Positions 1 to 8,039 of a stretch of DNA of 64,000 nt are shown piece after piece. The stretch spans positions 1 to 64,000 of the forward strand of contig NZ_KQ758467.1 of NCBI RefSeq assembly GCF_001456955.1, given 5' to 3'. Made by a program: the position numbers and the translations under genes. Under the pieces are notes generated by a model that made no database searches, was not told the origin of the DNA, and was given only the letters and a program-made list of their open reading frames with translations. Every line of letters begins with the position of its first letter. Positions within the stretch are counted from its first letter, which is position 1. The stretch comes from Microbacterium enclense. Its GTDB lineage: Bacteria > Actinomycetota > Actinomycetes > Actinomycetales > Microbacteriaceae.

Positions 1-132
1 CCGGTGGGTATCCCCGTCGATGAGGCCCAGTTGCGCCGCATCGTCGAGGAGGAGATCACCGCCTACAAGCTGACGCCCGCCGTCCGCACCCGCGTGCGCG
101 TCGAGCGTCCCGACACCAAGGAGTCCCGATGA
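1..132 (+). CDS. C-terminal fragment of a protein in an Asp23/AmaP-type operon (5' end outside window)
   Basis: An open frame runs from the window edge to TGA at 130-132 and encodes about 43 residues ending in TKESR. The tail is charged and predicted helical (an EEEIT stretch, then RTRVRVERPD). Its stop overlaps the next start (ATGA), so the two are translationally coupled in an operon with the AmaP-like and Asp23-like genes. The family cannot be told from the fragment; an Asp23/Gls24-like or operon-specific small protein is the likeliest, by position only. Confidence 0.6.
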   Translation, partial: PVGIPVDEAQLRRIVEEEITAYKLTPAVRTRVRVERPDTKESR

Positions 133-716
133 ATGCGACGCGTCGCGGTCTGAACCGCTTCGTCCTCTTCCTCGTCGCCGTCGTGCTGCTGGGCCTGGCG
201 ACCCTCGCCCTGCTGGTCGGGCTCGTCCCCGGCGGCACCGACACCTGGACCACCGTCATGGGCGGGTTCCAGGGCTGGCTCGAATCCCTCGGCCGGGAGT
301 CCGCCGGGTGGGGTGCGGTCGCCGCGATCGTGGTGATCGCGATCGTCCTCATCGTCATCGCCTCCGCCGCCGTGCGCGGTCGCCGGCAGGCCGCGCTGCA
401 GTCCACCGGCAGCGCGAATGCCGAAGGCCGCATCACCGTCACCGACGGGTTCGCGTCCGAGGCGCTGAAGAACGCCCTCGCCGAACGCGACGAGATTCTC
501 TCCTCCCGCATCACCGCCGGCGAGGTGGGCCGCGAGTCGGTGCTGCACGTCGCCGTCACCCCGCGGCAGAACACCTCCCCCCGCGAGGTCGCCGCGCACG
601 TCGACACCCTCGTCACCAACCTCGCCGCTCTCACCGGCCAGAACCTGCGCGCCTACATCTCCATCCACAGCGGCCTGCGCGCCAAACTCGCCCGCGAGAA
701 CACCCGCGTGCACTGA
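129..716 (+). CDS. AmaP-like membrane anchor of the alkaline-shock (Asp23) system
   Basis: This 195-residue protein has two N-terminal hydrophobic segments (about residues 12-33 and 60-82) joined by a short loop. A soluble C-terminal domain of alternating beta/alpha character follows (about 95-190), with the HVAVTPRQNT stretch typical of Asp23-like folds. This is the layout of AmaP, which in Gram-positive bacteria tethers Asp23 to the membrane. The start overlaps the preceding stop, and the Asp23-like gene follows 21 bp downstream, which supports a shared envelope-stress role. AmaP homology is inferred from topology and neighbours; sequence identity is not obvious by eye. Confidence 0.6.
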   Translation: MNATRRGLNRFVLFLVAVVLLGLATLALLVGLVPGGTDTWTTVMGGFQGWLESLGRESAGWGAVAAIVVIAIVLIVIASAAVRGRRQAALQSTGSANAEGRITVTDGFASEALKNALAERDEILSSRITAGEVGRESVLHVAVTPRQNTSPREVAAHVDTLVTNLAALTGQNLRAYISIHSGLRAKLARENTRVH

Positions 717-737
717 CACCCCCACGAGGAGACGTCA

Positions 738-1712
738 ATGACCACCATCGATGCCACCATCGAGCCACCCGATCTCGACGCCGCGGCGACCCTGGCCGCG
801 ACGGCGGCGGGCTCTGTCCCGGGCGTGCACGCGCTCGGCAGCCTGCTCGGTCGCGCCTCGGACGCCGTCCGCGAGCGGGTCGGGCTCGCGAGCACCGCGC
901 CCGGCGTGAAGATCGACACCGACCGCGCCGACTCGGTCACCGCGACCGTCTCGCTCGTCGTGGACTACCCGCACAAGCTGCACGAGGTGTCCGACGCCGT
1001 GCGGGCGGCCGTGCGGTCGGCCCTCGAGCCGCTCGGACGCGGGACGATCGACGTGAACGTGGTGGTGACCGGCGTCTTCGGACCGTTCGACCGCGACGTG
1101 GTCGCGGAGGCGGAGGAGCGGGCGGATGCCATCGCTGCTCGCGCAACGGAGGTCGCCGACGACGTCAAGGACCGGACGGATGCCGCCGTGGCTCGCGCTC
1201 GCGAAGCGGCTGGTGACGTGAAGGATCGAACGGATGCCGCCGCGGCCCGCGCGTCCGAGACCGTCGACGACCTGAAAGCCCGCGGCGCGGCGGCCGTAGA
1301 TGATGCCGCTGCCCGGTCGAAGGACGTCGCGGCCAGCGCTTCGGCGACCATCGATGCCGCGGTGTCCAAGACCAAAGACGTCGCCGCCGGCGCGGCAGCC
1401 GCGATCGACGAGACGGTTCAGGCCGCGCGCGAGCGCGTCGCCGCCGCCGACGCCGAGGTCGACATCGCCGCGGCGGACCGCGTGACCGACGGCCTCGAAC
1501 CCGCGCGCCCCGCCGATGACTCGACCGTCGTCGACGCGACCGCCTCCCCGGCGGTCGACGAGCGTGGCGACGTGAGCGACGTCGTGGCGGAAGCGCTCGA
1601 GGACGCCGCGATCGACATCGCGATCGCTGCCGACGAGGTGCGCGCCGACGACAAGACCCCGGCGACCGACAGCGTGCAGTCGGTGGTGGAGGACGAGCGT
1701 CCCCGCCCCTGA
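738..1712 (+). CDS. Asp23/Gls24-like protein with a long LEA-like helical repeat tail
   Basis: The 324-residue product begins after a GAGGAG ribosome site. Residues about 10-118 match the Asp23/Gls24 envelope-stress pattern (VKIDTDRADSVTATVSLVVDY, then a VNVVVTGVF strand). Residues about 120-240 form an Ala/Asp/Lys-rich amphipathic repeat in which VKDRTDAA recurs and the later units read SKDVAA and TKDVAA. This resembles LEA or apolipoprotein-like helices. Residues 240-324 are acidic and low in complexity. The Asp23 part probably works with the AmaP-like anchor encoded upstream; the repeat may bind membranes or protect the envelope (inference). Typical Asp23 proteins are about half this length. 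Confidence 0.7.
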   Translation: MTTIDATIEPPDLDAAATLAATAAGSVPGVHALGSLLGRASDAVRERVGLASTAPGVKIDTDRADSVTATVSLVVDYPHKLHEVSDAVRAAVRSALEPLGRGTIDVNVVVTGVFGPFDRDVVAEAEERADAIAARATEVADDVKDRTDAAVARAREAAGDVKDRTDAAAARASETVDDLKARGAAAVDDAAARSKDVAASASATIDAAVSKTKDVAAGAAAAIDETVQAARERVAAADAEVDIAAADRVTDGLEPARPADDSTVVDATASPAVDERGDVSDVVAEALEDAAIDIAIAADEVRADDKTPATDSVQSVVEDERPRP

Positions 1713-1725
1713 CAGCCCGTGACGA

Positions 1726-1757
1726 AAGGGCGCTCCGGCTTCGGCCGGGGCGCCCTT
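1726..1757 (+). terminator. Strong hairpin terminator after the Asp23-like gene
   Basis: AAGGGCGC and CCGGC pair with GCCGG and GCGCCCTT around a TTCG tetraloop, with one unpaired base on each side of the stem. It sits 14 bp after the stop at 1712. A near-identical hairpin lies at 2265-2295. There is no U-tract, as is common in high-GC actinobacteria. Confidence 0.75.
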
Positions 1758-1819
1758 CGCCGTCTGCGACGGCGTTCCCCGTTATCGCTGACCCGTTCTG
1801 GATCCCCGCGCTGTTCGTC

Positions 1820-2023
1820 ATGGCTCGCCTGACCGGACATGTTCTCACTCGTGCAGCGCAACGCGGGGTGAGCGAAGCTCTCATCAAACAGGTCGTGCAA
1901 AACGGGGTGCGAACGGCGGGTAACAAGGGCACGTCGGTGTTCACTCAAGGTTCTGGCAGGAACAAGATTCGAGTCGGTGTCGACAATAGAACGGGCGACA
2001 TCATCACCGTGACGAAAGGCTGA
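1820..2023 (+). CDS. DUF4258-type small protein (possible toxin-like partner)
   Basis: The 67-residue protein reads HVLTRAAQRGVSEALIKQVV followed by a two-strand segment ending in DIITVTKG. This is the DUF4258 pattern (H-x-x-x-R-x-x-x-R-G-V, then a strand with a conserved T-V at the end). The next gene, encoding a DUF2283 protein, starts 2 bp after its stop. DUF4258/DUF2283 pairs are widespread and have been considered toxin-antitoxin-like modules, but no activity can be read from sequence. Start: ATG at 1820. A dedicated promoter is not obvious, and the upstream hairpin separates it from the Asp23 operon. Confidence 0.65.
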   Translation: MARLTGHVLTRAAQRGVSEALIKQVVQNGVRTAGNKGTSVFTQGSGRNKIRVGVDNRTGDIITVTKG

Positions 2024-2025
2024 CT

Positions 2026-2250
2026 ATGCGAATCACGTACGACGCAGACGCGGACGCCGCGTACATTGCGGTGGTCGATGATGTTCCTGCCGGGGCGGCG
2101 ACTCAGCAGGTGCATTCCATTGCCACGCCTGGGGGTCGTGGCGAGGTCGTGCTCGACTTTGACGCGCATGACCGTCTTCTCGGAGTCGAGGTCCTCGGTG
2201 CGCGGGCGGTGCTCGCGCCGGAGGTGCTCGATATTGCATCCGCTCCCTGA
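2026..2250 (+). CDS. DUF2283 family protein
   Basis: The 74-residue product starts MRITYDADADAAYIAV and contains VVLDFDAHDRLLGVEVLGA, the two hallmark stretches of DUF2283. These are small beta-rich proteins encoded beside DUF4258 partners. It starts 2 bp after the DUF4258 stop, so the two are co-translated. A hairpin at 2265-2295 closes the unit. Function is unknown; an antitoxin-like role is only an inference from the pairing. Confidence 0.75.
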   Translation: MRITYDADADAAYIAVVDDVPAGAATQQVHSIATPGGRGEVVLDFDAHDRLLGVEVLGARAVLAPEVLDIASAP

Positions 2251-2264
2251 CCAGTGCTGACTCG

Positions 2265-2295
2265 AGGGCGCTCCGACTTCGGCCGGGGCGCCCTT
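2265..2295 (+). terminator. Hairpin terminator, near-duplicate of the one at 1726
   Basis: AGGGCGC and GGCGCCCT arms flank an inner stem with a CTTCGG loop. It differs by about two bases from the hairpin at 1726-1757. The DUF4258/DUF2283 pair is thus bracketed by two copies of the same hairpin, which would allow recombination to remove or insert the pair. Confidence 0.65.
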
Positions 2296-2366
2296 CGTCG
2301 TGAGCAGATGGCCAGCTCGGAGCGGGCGCGGCGGAGCCGGTTGTGCGCCGCGGTCGTCGGCTGTGC

Positions 2367-2463
2367 GTGCATAACTCCCGCAGAACGGGCGACCCACCTT
2401 CGACCTCCCGCGGAATGACGCGGTGAGTGCCGTCCGCCGCTCGGGAGTTCCAGAGTTGTGTAC
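2367..2463 (+). repeat. Degenerate intergenic inverted repeat, resembles the 71-bp family
   Basis: AACTCCCG (2373-2380) pairs with CGGGAGTT (2442-2449). The flanks carry GTGCAT on the left and AGTTGTGTAC on the right, echoing the ACAACTCC/GGAGTTGT arms of the 71-bp units at 19.2-19.4 and 32.2-32.5 kb. It fills most of the 2296-2585 gap between the DUF2283 gene and the convergent ABC operon. No gene was seen in that gap. Confidence 0.45.
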
Positions 2464-2585
2464 GGCGCAGCCACGCCAGATCTGCGCCCGGCGCCCCGGC
2501 CCGACACCGGCGCCCCGACCCGGGACCGGTGTCCCTGCCCCGAGGAGCCGGCGCCCAGCCCGAGTCTGCGACGCCCGGCTCCGCG

Positions 2586-3950
2586 TCAGCCCGCCGTCGC
2601 GTTGTCGTAGGCGCGCTGCGCGGCGGCCTGCGCGTCGGCCAGCGCCTGCTCCGTCGTCTTGTCGCCGAGCAGCGCCGCGGTGATGGCGTTGTTGAGCTCG
2701 TTCTGGATGTCCTGCCCGGCGGGCGACGAGCCGAACGACTTCCCGTTCTCGACGACCTCGTAGTACGTCGAGATCACCTGGTCGAAGCCCGCGTCACCGG
2801 TCGGCACGACGAACTGCTCGCGGATCATCTCGTCGGCCTCGGGCGAGCCCGTGAACAGACCCGTGTTGAGTCCACCCTTGCCCTCGATGGTGGCCGCGCG
2901 TGCCGCGCCCGCGGCCATCCAGGCATCCGTCGAGGTCAGCTCCGTCATCCAGGCGCAGGCTGCGGCGGGGTTCTTCGCCCCCGCGGGGATCACGAATGCG
3001 GTACCCGAGGCGAGCGAGAACGGCTGGCCCTCGGCATCCCGGAACGGAACCGCCTGCAGCGAGATCTGGTCGCGGTAGGCGCCGAGCACGTTGGGGTACC
3101 ACTGGTTCGCGACCTGCGCGCCGACCTGGTTCTGCACGAACTGGTTGGCGTCGCCGAAGGTGTCGAACGAGTCGGTGAAGCTCTTCACCGCGGCGTAGCC
3201 TCCCTGCGCGTCGGTGATCTGCTTGAGCGCGTCGATGCCCGCGGCGTTCGCGGGGTCGTCGAGCGTGGGCGTGCCGGTGTCGTCGGTGAGCTGTCCGCCC
3301 ATGCCGAGCACCCAGAGTCCGCCCTGTCCGGTGGCGACGGGGTCGAAGCCGAGGCGGGTGGGGTTGCTGCCGGAGGCCTGGTAGATCTTCCCGATCGCCG
3401 TGAGCAGGCCGTCCATGTTCGACGTGTCGAACTCCTCGGGCGTGACGCCCGCCTCGTTCAGCACGTTCATGTTCAGCAGGATCGCCGGCGGCTGGTAGAA
3501 CTGCGACACCGCATAGACGGCATCCTCGTACGTGACGTCGTCGACGACGTTCCGGTACCAGCGCTCGGTCGGGTTCACGCTCTTCGCCTCGAAGCATGCG
3601 TCGAGTGGCATGAGCAGTCCCTGCGCGGCATACGTGGTCACGTAGCGCCGGTCCATCTGCACGACGTCGGGAACGTCGCCGCTCGCGATACGGGTCGTGA
3701 ACTTCTGGGCGTCGAAGGCCGTGGCATCCAGGGTCACCTCGACGTCGGCGAGCTGTTCGGCCGCGTAGTCGAGACGGGACTGGCCGACATCGTCGGCGTT
3801 CTCGAAGCCCCACGCGGCGAGGGTGCCGGCCGGCGCGGCCGAGAAGTCGACGTCGGCGGCCTGCTCTTCTGCGCCGCCGCCACCGCAGGCGGTGAGGAGG
3901 AGAGCGGATGCCGCGACCGCGGCGACACCGGCGAGGGAGCGCTTGCGCAT
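2586..3950 (-). CDS. Carbohydrate ABC transporter, substrate-binding lipoprotein
   Basis: The 454-residue protein has a lipoprotein signal peptide (positively charged MRKRS, hydrophobic core, lipobox LTAC with Cys at about 21). The mature part looks like an extracellular family-1 solute-binding protein of the sugar (CUT1) type: DVPDVVQMDRRYVTTYAAQGLL, a PAAILLNMNVLNEAGV stretch, and a FVIPAGAKNPAAACAWM segment near the C-terminus. It is last in the operon, 28 bp after the inner permease stop. The substrate cannot be read from sequence; an oligosaccharide is likely. The operon lacks an ATPase, so a shared MsmX/MsiK-type ATPase elsewhere is expected. Confidence 0.9.
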   Translation of the reverse strand: MRKRSLAGVAAVAASALLLTACGGGGAEEQAADVDFSAAPAGTLAAWGFENADDVGQSRLDYAAEQLADVEVTLDATAFDAQKFTTRIASGDVPDVVQMDRRYVTTYAAQGLLMPLDACFEAKSVNPTERWYRNVVDDVTYEDAVYAVSQFYQPPAILLNMNVLNEAGVTPEEFDTSNMDGLLTAIGKIYQASGSNPTRLGFDPVATGQGGLWVLGMGGQLTDDTGTPTLDDPANAAGIDALKQITDAQGGYAAVKSFTDSFDTFGDANQFVQNQVGAQVANQWYPNVLGAYRDQISLQAVPFRDAEGQPFSLASGTAFVIPAGAKNPAAACAWMTELTSTDAWMAAGAARAATIEGKGGLNTGLFTGSPEADEMIREQFVVPTGDAGFDQVISTYYEVVENGKSFGSSPAGQDIQNELNNAITAALLGDKTTEQALADAQAAAQRAYDNATAG

Positions 3951-3978
3951 GATGGGGTCCTTTCGAAACGGGGGGATC

Positions 3979-4920
3979 TCAGCCCTTGCGGCCTTGGGTG
4001 GCGACGCCTTCGACGAAGTACCGCTGGCCGAAGGCGAAGATGATGAGCATCGGGAGGGTGACCAGCAGCGACGCGACCATCACGTACTGGTAGTCGCCCT
4101 GTCCGCCCGCGCTGGGGCTGTACTTCGTCATGGCGTAGGCGATGCCGAGTGGGGCGGTGAACTCGTCGACGCTGCCGGCGTTCAAGTAGATGAGCGCCGC
4201 CTGCAGGTTGTTCCAGCTCGCCTGGAACTCGAACAGGAACACGATGATGAACGACGGGATCGACAGTGGCATCGCGATGCGCCAGAACAGGCCCCACGCG
4301 CTGCAGCCGTCGAGCCGCGCCGCCTCGAACAGCTCGCGGGGGACGCCGAGGAAGAACTGCCGCTGCAAGAAGATGTAGAAGGCGCTGCCGAAGAGGTTCA
4401 TGCCCCACAGCGGCACCCAGGTGCCGAGCAGCCCGGTCTCTTTCCAGATGAGGTAGATCGGGATCATCGTCACCGCGCCCGGCAGCATCATCGTCGCCAG
4501 CACCAGGCCGAACAGCAGCCCGCGGCCGGGGAAGCGGAAGTATGCGAAGCCGAAGGCGACGACGGAGCTCATCACGGCGACGGTCGTGGCCGCCAACAGA
4601 GCGATCGCGACGCTGTTGAACATCCAGTTCAGCAGCGGCAGCTGGTTCCAGACCTCGGCGTAGTTGCCGGGGGTGAACGTCTTCGGGATGAGGGCGTTGT
4701 CGAACACCTCGCCGCGCGGCTTGAGGCTCGCCGCGAGCAGCCACGCGAAGGGGTAGAGGAACAGCAGCGCGAACAGCACCAGCACCGCCGCCAGGATGAC
4801 CCGGCCCGCGAGCGTCTTCGGCTGACTGAGCGCCCGGCGCCACCGGGGCGGCCGGGCGGCGGAGGCCGCGAGCTCGGGACGGGCCTGAGCGACGCCCGGG
4901 GTCTGCAGGGTGTTCGTCAT
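3979..4920 (-). CDS. Carbohydrate ABC transporter permease (MalG-like)
   Basis: The 313-residue protein has about six membrane segments and the CUT1 inner-membrane EAA loop (ELFEAARLDGCSAWGLFWRIAMPLS). In this family that loop contacts the ATPase. The start ATG at 4918-4920 shares its last base with the upstream permease stop (TGATG), giving strict coupling. An upstream in-frame ATG exists but lies inside the previous gene. Together with the upstream permease and downstream binding lipoprotein it forms a sugar importer. A 28-bp gap separates it from the binding-protein gene. Confidence 0.9.
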   Translation of the reverse strand: MTNTLQTPGVAQARPELAASAARPPRWRRALSQPKTLAGRVILAAVLVLFALLFLYPFAWLLAASLKPRGEVFDNALIPKTFTPGNYAEVWNQLPLLNWMFNSVAIALLAATTVAVMSSVVAFGFAYFRFPGRGLLFGLVLATMMLPGAVTMIPIYLIWKETGLLGTWVPLWGMNLFGSAFYIFLQRQFFLGVPRELFEAARLDGCSAWGLFWRIAMPLSIPSFIIVFLFEFQASWNNLQAALIYLNAGSVDEFTAPLGIAYAMTKYSPSAGGQGDYQYVMVASLLVTLPMLIIFAFGQRYFVEGVATQGRKG

Positions 4921-5897
4921 CAGCGGTCCCCCTCGTAGTAGACGAAGCGGTTGCCGAGGCGCACCTGCACGAGCGTGATAAGCAGGATGATGACGAACAG
5001 CAGCCACGCCATGGCCGCGGCGAAGCCGAAGTTGAACTGCCGGAACGCCTGCTGGAAGAGATAGATGGCGTAGAAGAGCGACGCCTCGGGCGAGGCGTTG
5101 CTCTGATCGCGCCAGAACAGCAGGTACGCCTGGTCGAACACCTGGAACGCCGCGATCGTCAGCACGATGACGTTGAAGAACATCGCGCCCGAGATCATCG
5201 GCAGCGTGATCGAGAAGAACCGGCGGACCGGCCCCGCGCCGTCGATCTGCGCGACCTCGTAGAGGTCGACGGGCACGTTCTTGATCGCCGCGAGGAAGAT
5301 CACCATCGTGCCGCTGACGGTCCACAGCGCCATGATCACGATGCTCGGCTTCACCCATGCGGGGTCGACCAGCCACTGCGGACCCTGGATGCCGATGGCT
5401 CCGAGCGCCTGATTGATCGCGCCCGAGTTGCCGTTGAGCAACAGGAAGAACACCGCCGCGGTCGCCACGGCCGGCGTCATCTTCGGCAGGTAGTACAGCG
5501 TCCGGAAGATGCCCGCGCCCCGGCCGACGCGGCTCAGCAGCAGCGCGAGGAAGAGGGCGAAGGCGATCTCGAGCGGCACGGCCATCACGGCGTAGAACAG
5601 CGTGTTGCCGAGCGACACCGCCACGCGCGGGTCTTCGAACAGCTGCGCGTAGTTGCTCGCGCCGACCGGGCGCGCGGCGCCGGTGGCGAGGTTGTAGCTC
5701 GAGAACGAGATGACGAGGCTGTAGATCATCGCCCCGGCCGTGAAGATCAGGAACCCGAGGATCCAGGGCGAGATGAAGAGGTAGCCCGCGATCGCTTCGC
5801 GGCGGTTGTACTTGACCTTCTGGCGGGGAGGGCGGCGGTGCTTCCGGGGAGAGGCGGTGGTGTCGGCGTCGACGTCAGAGGTGGGGGAGAGGGTCAC
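4920..5897 (-). CDS. Carbohydrate ABC transporter permease (MalF-like)
   Basis: The 325-residue protein carries a basic N-terminus (HRRPPRQKVKYNRREA), about six membrane spans, and the EAA loop DLYEVAQIDGAGPVRRFFSITLP. The only sensible in-frame start is GTG at 5895-5897, preceded by the 12-codon ORF at 5894-5932, which has the better ribosome site. The GTG overlaps that ORF's TGA (GTGA), so initiation is probably by coupling. It is first of three genes (permease, permease, binding protein). A LacI-type palindrome lies upstream at 5967-5976. Confidence 0.87.
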   Translation of the reverse strand: MTLSPTSDVDADTTASPRKHRRPPRQKVKYNRREAIAGYLFISPWILGFLIFTAGAMIYSLVISFSSYNLATGAARPVGASNYAQLFEDPRVAVSLGNTLFYAVMAVPLEIAFALFLALLLSRVGRGAGIFRTLYYLPKMTPAVATAAVFFLLLNGNSGAINQALGAIGIQGPQWLVDPAWVKPSIVIMALWTVSGTMVIFLAAIKNVPVDLYEVAQIDGAGPVRRFFSITLPMISGAMFFNVIVLTIAAFQVFDQAYLLFWRDQSNASPEASLFYAIYLFQQAFRQFNFGFAAAMAWLLFVIILLITLVQVRLGNRFVYYEGDR

Positions 5898-5932
5898 CGG
5901 TGCGGCCGGTCGGGGGCGGTGGCGTCGATCAT
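5894..5932 (-). CDS. 12-codon leader ORF coupled to the sugar permease
   Basis: ATG at 5930-5932 follows GAGGAGACCCCC, the best ribosome site in the region. It encodes MIDATAPDRPHR and stops with the TGA that overlaps the GTG of the permease. Either this is a genuine translational-coupling leader, or the permease N-terminus once began here and a one-base change altered the frame. A similar arrangement precedes moeA at 6823. Confidence 0.45.
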   Translation of the reverse strand: MIDATAPDRPHR

Positions 5933-5966
5933 GGGGGTCTCCTCTCGCGAGCGCCTTCGACATCGA

Positions 5967-5997
5967 GAAGCGCTTCGCCAGGGTCGAGAAGTGCTCC
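5967..5997 (-). promoter_or_regulatory. LacI-family operator upstream of the sugar ABC operon
   Basis: GAAGCGCTTC (5967-5976) is a perfect palindrome with the CG centre typical of LacI/GalR operators. A degenerate second copy, GAGAAGTGCTCCG, follows at about 5985-5997. It lies 35 bp upstream of the leader ATG. No regulator gene is adjacent; the LacI protein at 55599-56600, whose own operator core is AAGCGCTT, could act here. The rest of the 5933-6165 gap shows no gene. Confidence 0.6.
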
Positions 5998-6165
5998 GAG
6001 AAGGTCCAGGGCATTGCCAAAGTCGCGGTGGAGTGGCATAAGCGGTTCGGGCCGTCACCGCGGCGCGGGGTCACCGTGTGAGGTGAGAGGCCGCGCTGAG
6101 CCGTGGTGGGGGAGGCGGCTCGACCACCGGAGGCTGCGACGGATCGCCGCGTGCGCGCGGCGGGG

Positions 6166-6651
6166 TCAGAGCGCACGCAGATAGCGCCGTGTCATCCACG
6201 CCTGTACGAGACGACCGAGCGGGGCGCCGACGTGGGTGAACCAGCGTCCGGGCCTCGAGAACGCGGCGATCTCGAACACGACCTCCCCCGACTCGCGCAG
6301 CGTCAGCGTGAACCTCTCCTCTCCGCGCTCGGGATGACCCGGCAACGTGCCGTACGCGAAACCCGCCGAGGTCGCCGTGCGCTCCGTCCACACCACGAGG
6401 CACGGGATACGGAAGCTCAGGATGCCGAGTCCCAGGCGCATCGTCACGCGGGTGCCGACGCGGAACGGCGTCTCGGATGCGTCGACGCGCGCGCCCGCCC
6501 GGCGCTGCGCCTCACCCGCGAGCAGCCGGTCGGCGGCGCGCTCGAAGTCGCCGCGGCCCTGCCCGATCACCCGGCGCGCCCGCACGTGGTGGTAACCGGC
6601 CGGCATGTCGCCGGCGGTCGCGCCGACCTCGTCATAGGTCAGCTCGTCCAT
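6166..6651 (-). CDS. DUF1990 family protein
   Basis: The 161-residue product begins MDELTYDEVGAT and contains YHHVRARRVIGQG, WTERTATSAGFAYGTLPGHPERGEE and FTHVGAPLGRLVQAWMTRRYLRAL. These are the signature blocks of DUF1990, a SRPBCC-like fold with no proven activity. A TACCGT box 6 nt before the ATG marks a leaderless start, which is why I chose this ATG over longer in-frame options. It stands alone, divergent from moeA. Confidence 0.85.
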   Translation of the reverse strand: MDELTYDEVGATAGDMPAGYHHVRARRVIGQGRGDFERAADRLLAGEAQRRAGARVDASETPFRVGTRVTMRLGLGILSFRIPCLVVWTERTATSAGFAYGTLPGHPERGEERFTLTLRESGEVVFEIAAFSRPGRWFTHVGAPLGRLVQAWMTRRYLRAL

Positions 6652-6810
6652 GGGGCCACGGTAGCCGGGACCCGGCGTGGGGCGGGGCGGCATGCGGCGG
6701 GATGAGCGGAGGAGATATGGCGAAGGGAGGGCGTGGGAGCGCTCACGCATCCTCCGCTCGTCCCACATCCTCCCGCCATCACGCCCGCCGGCGATGTCGG
6801 CGCCCCCGCC

Positions 6811-6855
6811 TACGCTGGAGCCATGCCCGCCACCCTCGCCCGGAGCACCGCGTGA
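6811..6855 (+). promoter_or_regulatory. Leaderless promoter and 10-codon leader ORF of moeA
   Basis: TACGCT (6811-6816) lies 6 nt before ATG at 6823, which is the spacing of actinobacterial leaderless promoters. The ATG opens a 10-codon frame (MPATLARSTA) whose TGA at 6853-6855 overlaps the GTG start of moeA (GTGA). Transcription probably starts at this ATG, and moeA is then reached by stop-start coupling. Confidence 0.5.
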
Positions 6856-8039
6856 TCGGCGTCGCCGACCATCTCGCCGCGGTTCTCGACGCCGTCGTGC
6901 CCTTCGCCGCCGAGCAGCGCGACGTCGCCGCGGCCCGCGGGCGGGTGCTGCGGCATCCGGTGTTCGCGGGGGTCGACGTGCCGGCCTTCGATTGTTCCGC
7001 GATGGACGGCTTCGCGGTGCGCGACCTCACCGCGCCCGCCACCCTGCGCGTGATCGCCGACCTGCCCGCCGGCACCGATCTCGACCCGCGCATGGATGCC
7101 GGTGATGCGGCGCGCATCATGACCGGGGCGCCCGTGCCGACCGATGCCACCGCGATCGTCCCGTTCGAAGACACCGAACGGGGTCTCGCCGGCGGTCTCG
7201 ACCCGGTCTCGGTCCTCGCCGCGCCGCGCGGGCCCGGCGCGCACATCCGCCGTCGCGGCTCGGACGTGCGCGCGGGCGAGCTCGTCGTCGACGCCGGTAG
7301 CCGGCTGACCGCGATGAGGATCGGCGCGATCGCGGCATCCGGCATCGGCACCGTCTCGGTCTCGCGCGCCCCCCGGATCGCCGTCGTCTCGACCGGCTCC
7401 GAACTCGTCGCTCCGGGCTCCGGGCTGCGGCGTGGCCAGATCCCCGAGTCGAACAGCGTGCTGCTGGCGGGACTCGCCGAAGAGGCCGGGGCCGAGGTCG
7501 TGCTGCGCACGAGCGTCGGCGACGACGGCGACGGACCGCGCCAGGCGATCGCCGCAGCCGAAGCGGCCGGCGCCGACGTCGTCGTGTTCTCGGGCGGGGT
7601 GAGCGCGGGGGCGTACGAGGTCGTCAAGAACACGCTCGGCGACCTCATGCGCTTCGACCGCGTGCGCATGCAGCCGGGCAAGCCGCAGGGGTTCGGCCGC
7701 ACGGCCGGCGGCATCCTGCTCTTCGGCCTCCCCGGCAACCCCGTGAGCGCCGCCGTGTCGTTCGAGCTCTTCGTGCGGCCGGCACTGCGCGCCCTCGAGG
7801 GCGACGCCGACCTGGGCCGCGAGACGGTGCGCGTCGCGCTCGCCGCCGGTCGTCGCGCCCGGCCCGACAGGGTGCAGTACGTGCCGGTGCACCTCGACCG
7901 CAGCGATCCCGCCCGCTGGACCGCCACGCCGACCGCGCACGGCACGCGCGGGTTGGGCGAGGCCGACGGGCTCGCCGTCATCCCGCCGGGCGAGCACGAC
8001 CTCGTCGAGGGCAATGAAGTCACGGTGACCCGGTGGTGA
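6852..8039 (+). CDS. moeA: Molybdopterin molybdenumtransferase MoeA
   Basis: The 395-residue enzyme inserts molybdate into adenylated molybdopterin, the last step of molybdenum-cofactor synthesis. Domain order is MoeA-N (DVPAFDCSAMDGFAVR, RIMTGAPVPTDATAIVPFE), the MoCF-binding domain (ISTGSEL-like VVSTGSELV, VVFSGGVSAGAYEVVKNTL, then LPGNPVSA) and a C-terminal beta-barrel. Length is normal for MoeA. The only in-frame start is GTG at 6852, coupled to the leader ORF at 6823. The next gene, encoding a MobA-like protein, overlaps its stop by GTGA. No other cofactor genes are in the window. Confidence 0.93.
   Translation: MIGVADHLAAVLDAVVPFAAEQRDVAAARGRVLRHPVFAGVDVPAFDCSAMDGFAVRDLTAPATLRVIADLPAGTDLDPRMDAGDAARIMTGAPVPTDATAIVPFEDTERGLAGGLDPVSVLAAPRGPGAHIRRRGSDVRAGELVVDAGSRLTAMRIGAIAASGIGTVSVSRAPRIAVVSTGSELVAPGSGLRRGQIPESNSVLLAGLAEEAGAEVVLRTSVGDDGDGPRQAIAAAEAAGADVVVFSGGVSAGAYEVVKNTLGDLMRFDRVRMQPGKPQGFGRTAGGILLFGLPGNPVSAAVSFELFVRPALRALEGDADLGRETVRVALAAGRRARPDRVQYVPVHLDRSDPARWTATPTAHGTRGLGEADGLAVIPPGEHDLVEGNEVTVTRW

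Noticed and set aside
2427..4043. Long plus-strand frames opposite the first sugar ABC operon
   Set aside because: Arg/Gly/Val-rich shadow frames from high-GC third positions; the minus-strand genes have clear domains.
6852..8039. moeA as a frameshifted pseudogene
   Set aside because: All MoeA domains are in one uninterrupted frame from the GTG, and the GTGA overlap is a normal coupling arrangement. The leader ORF is reported separately.
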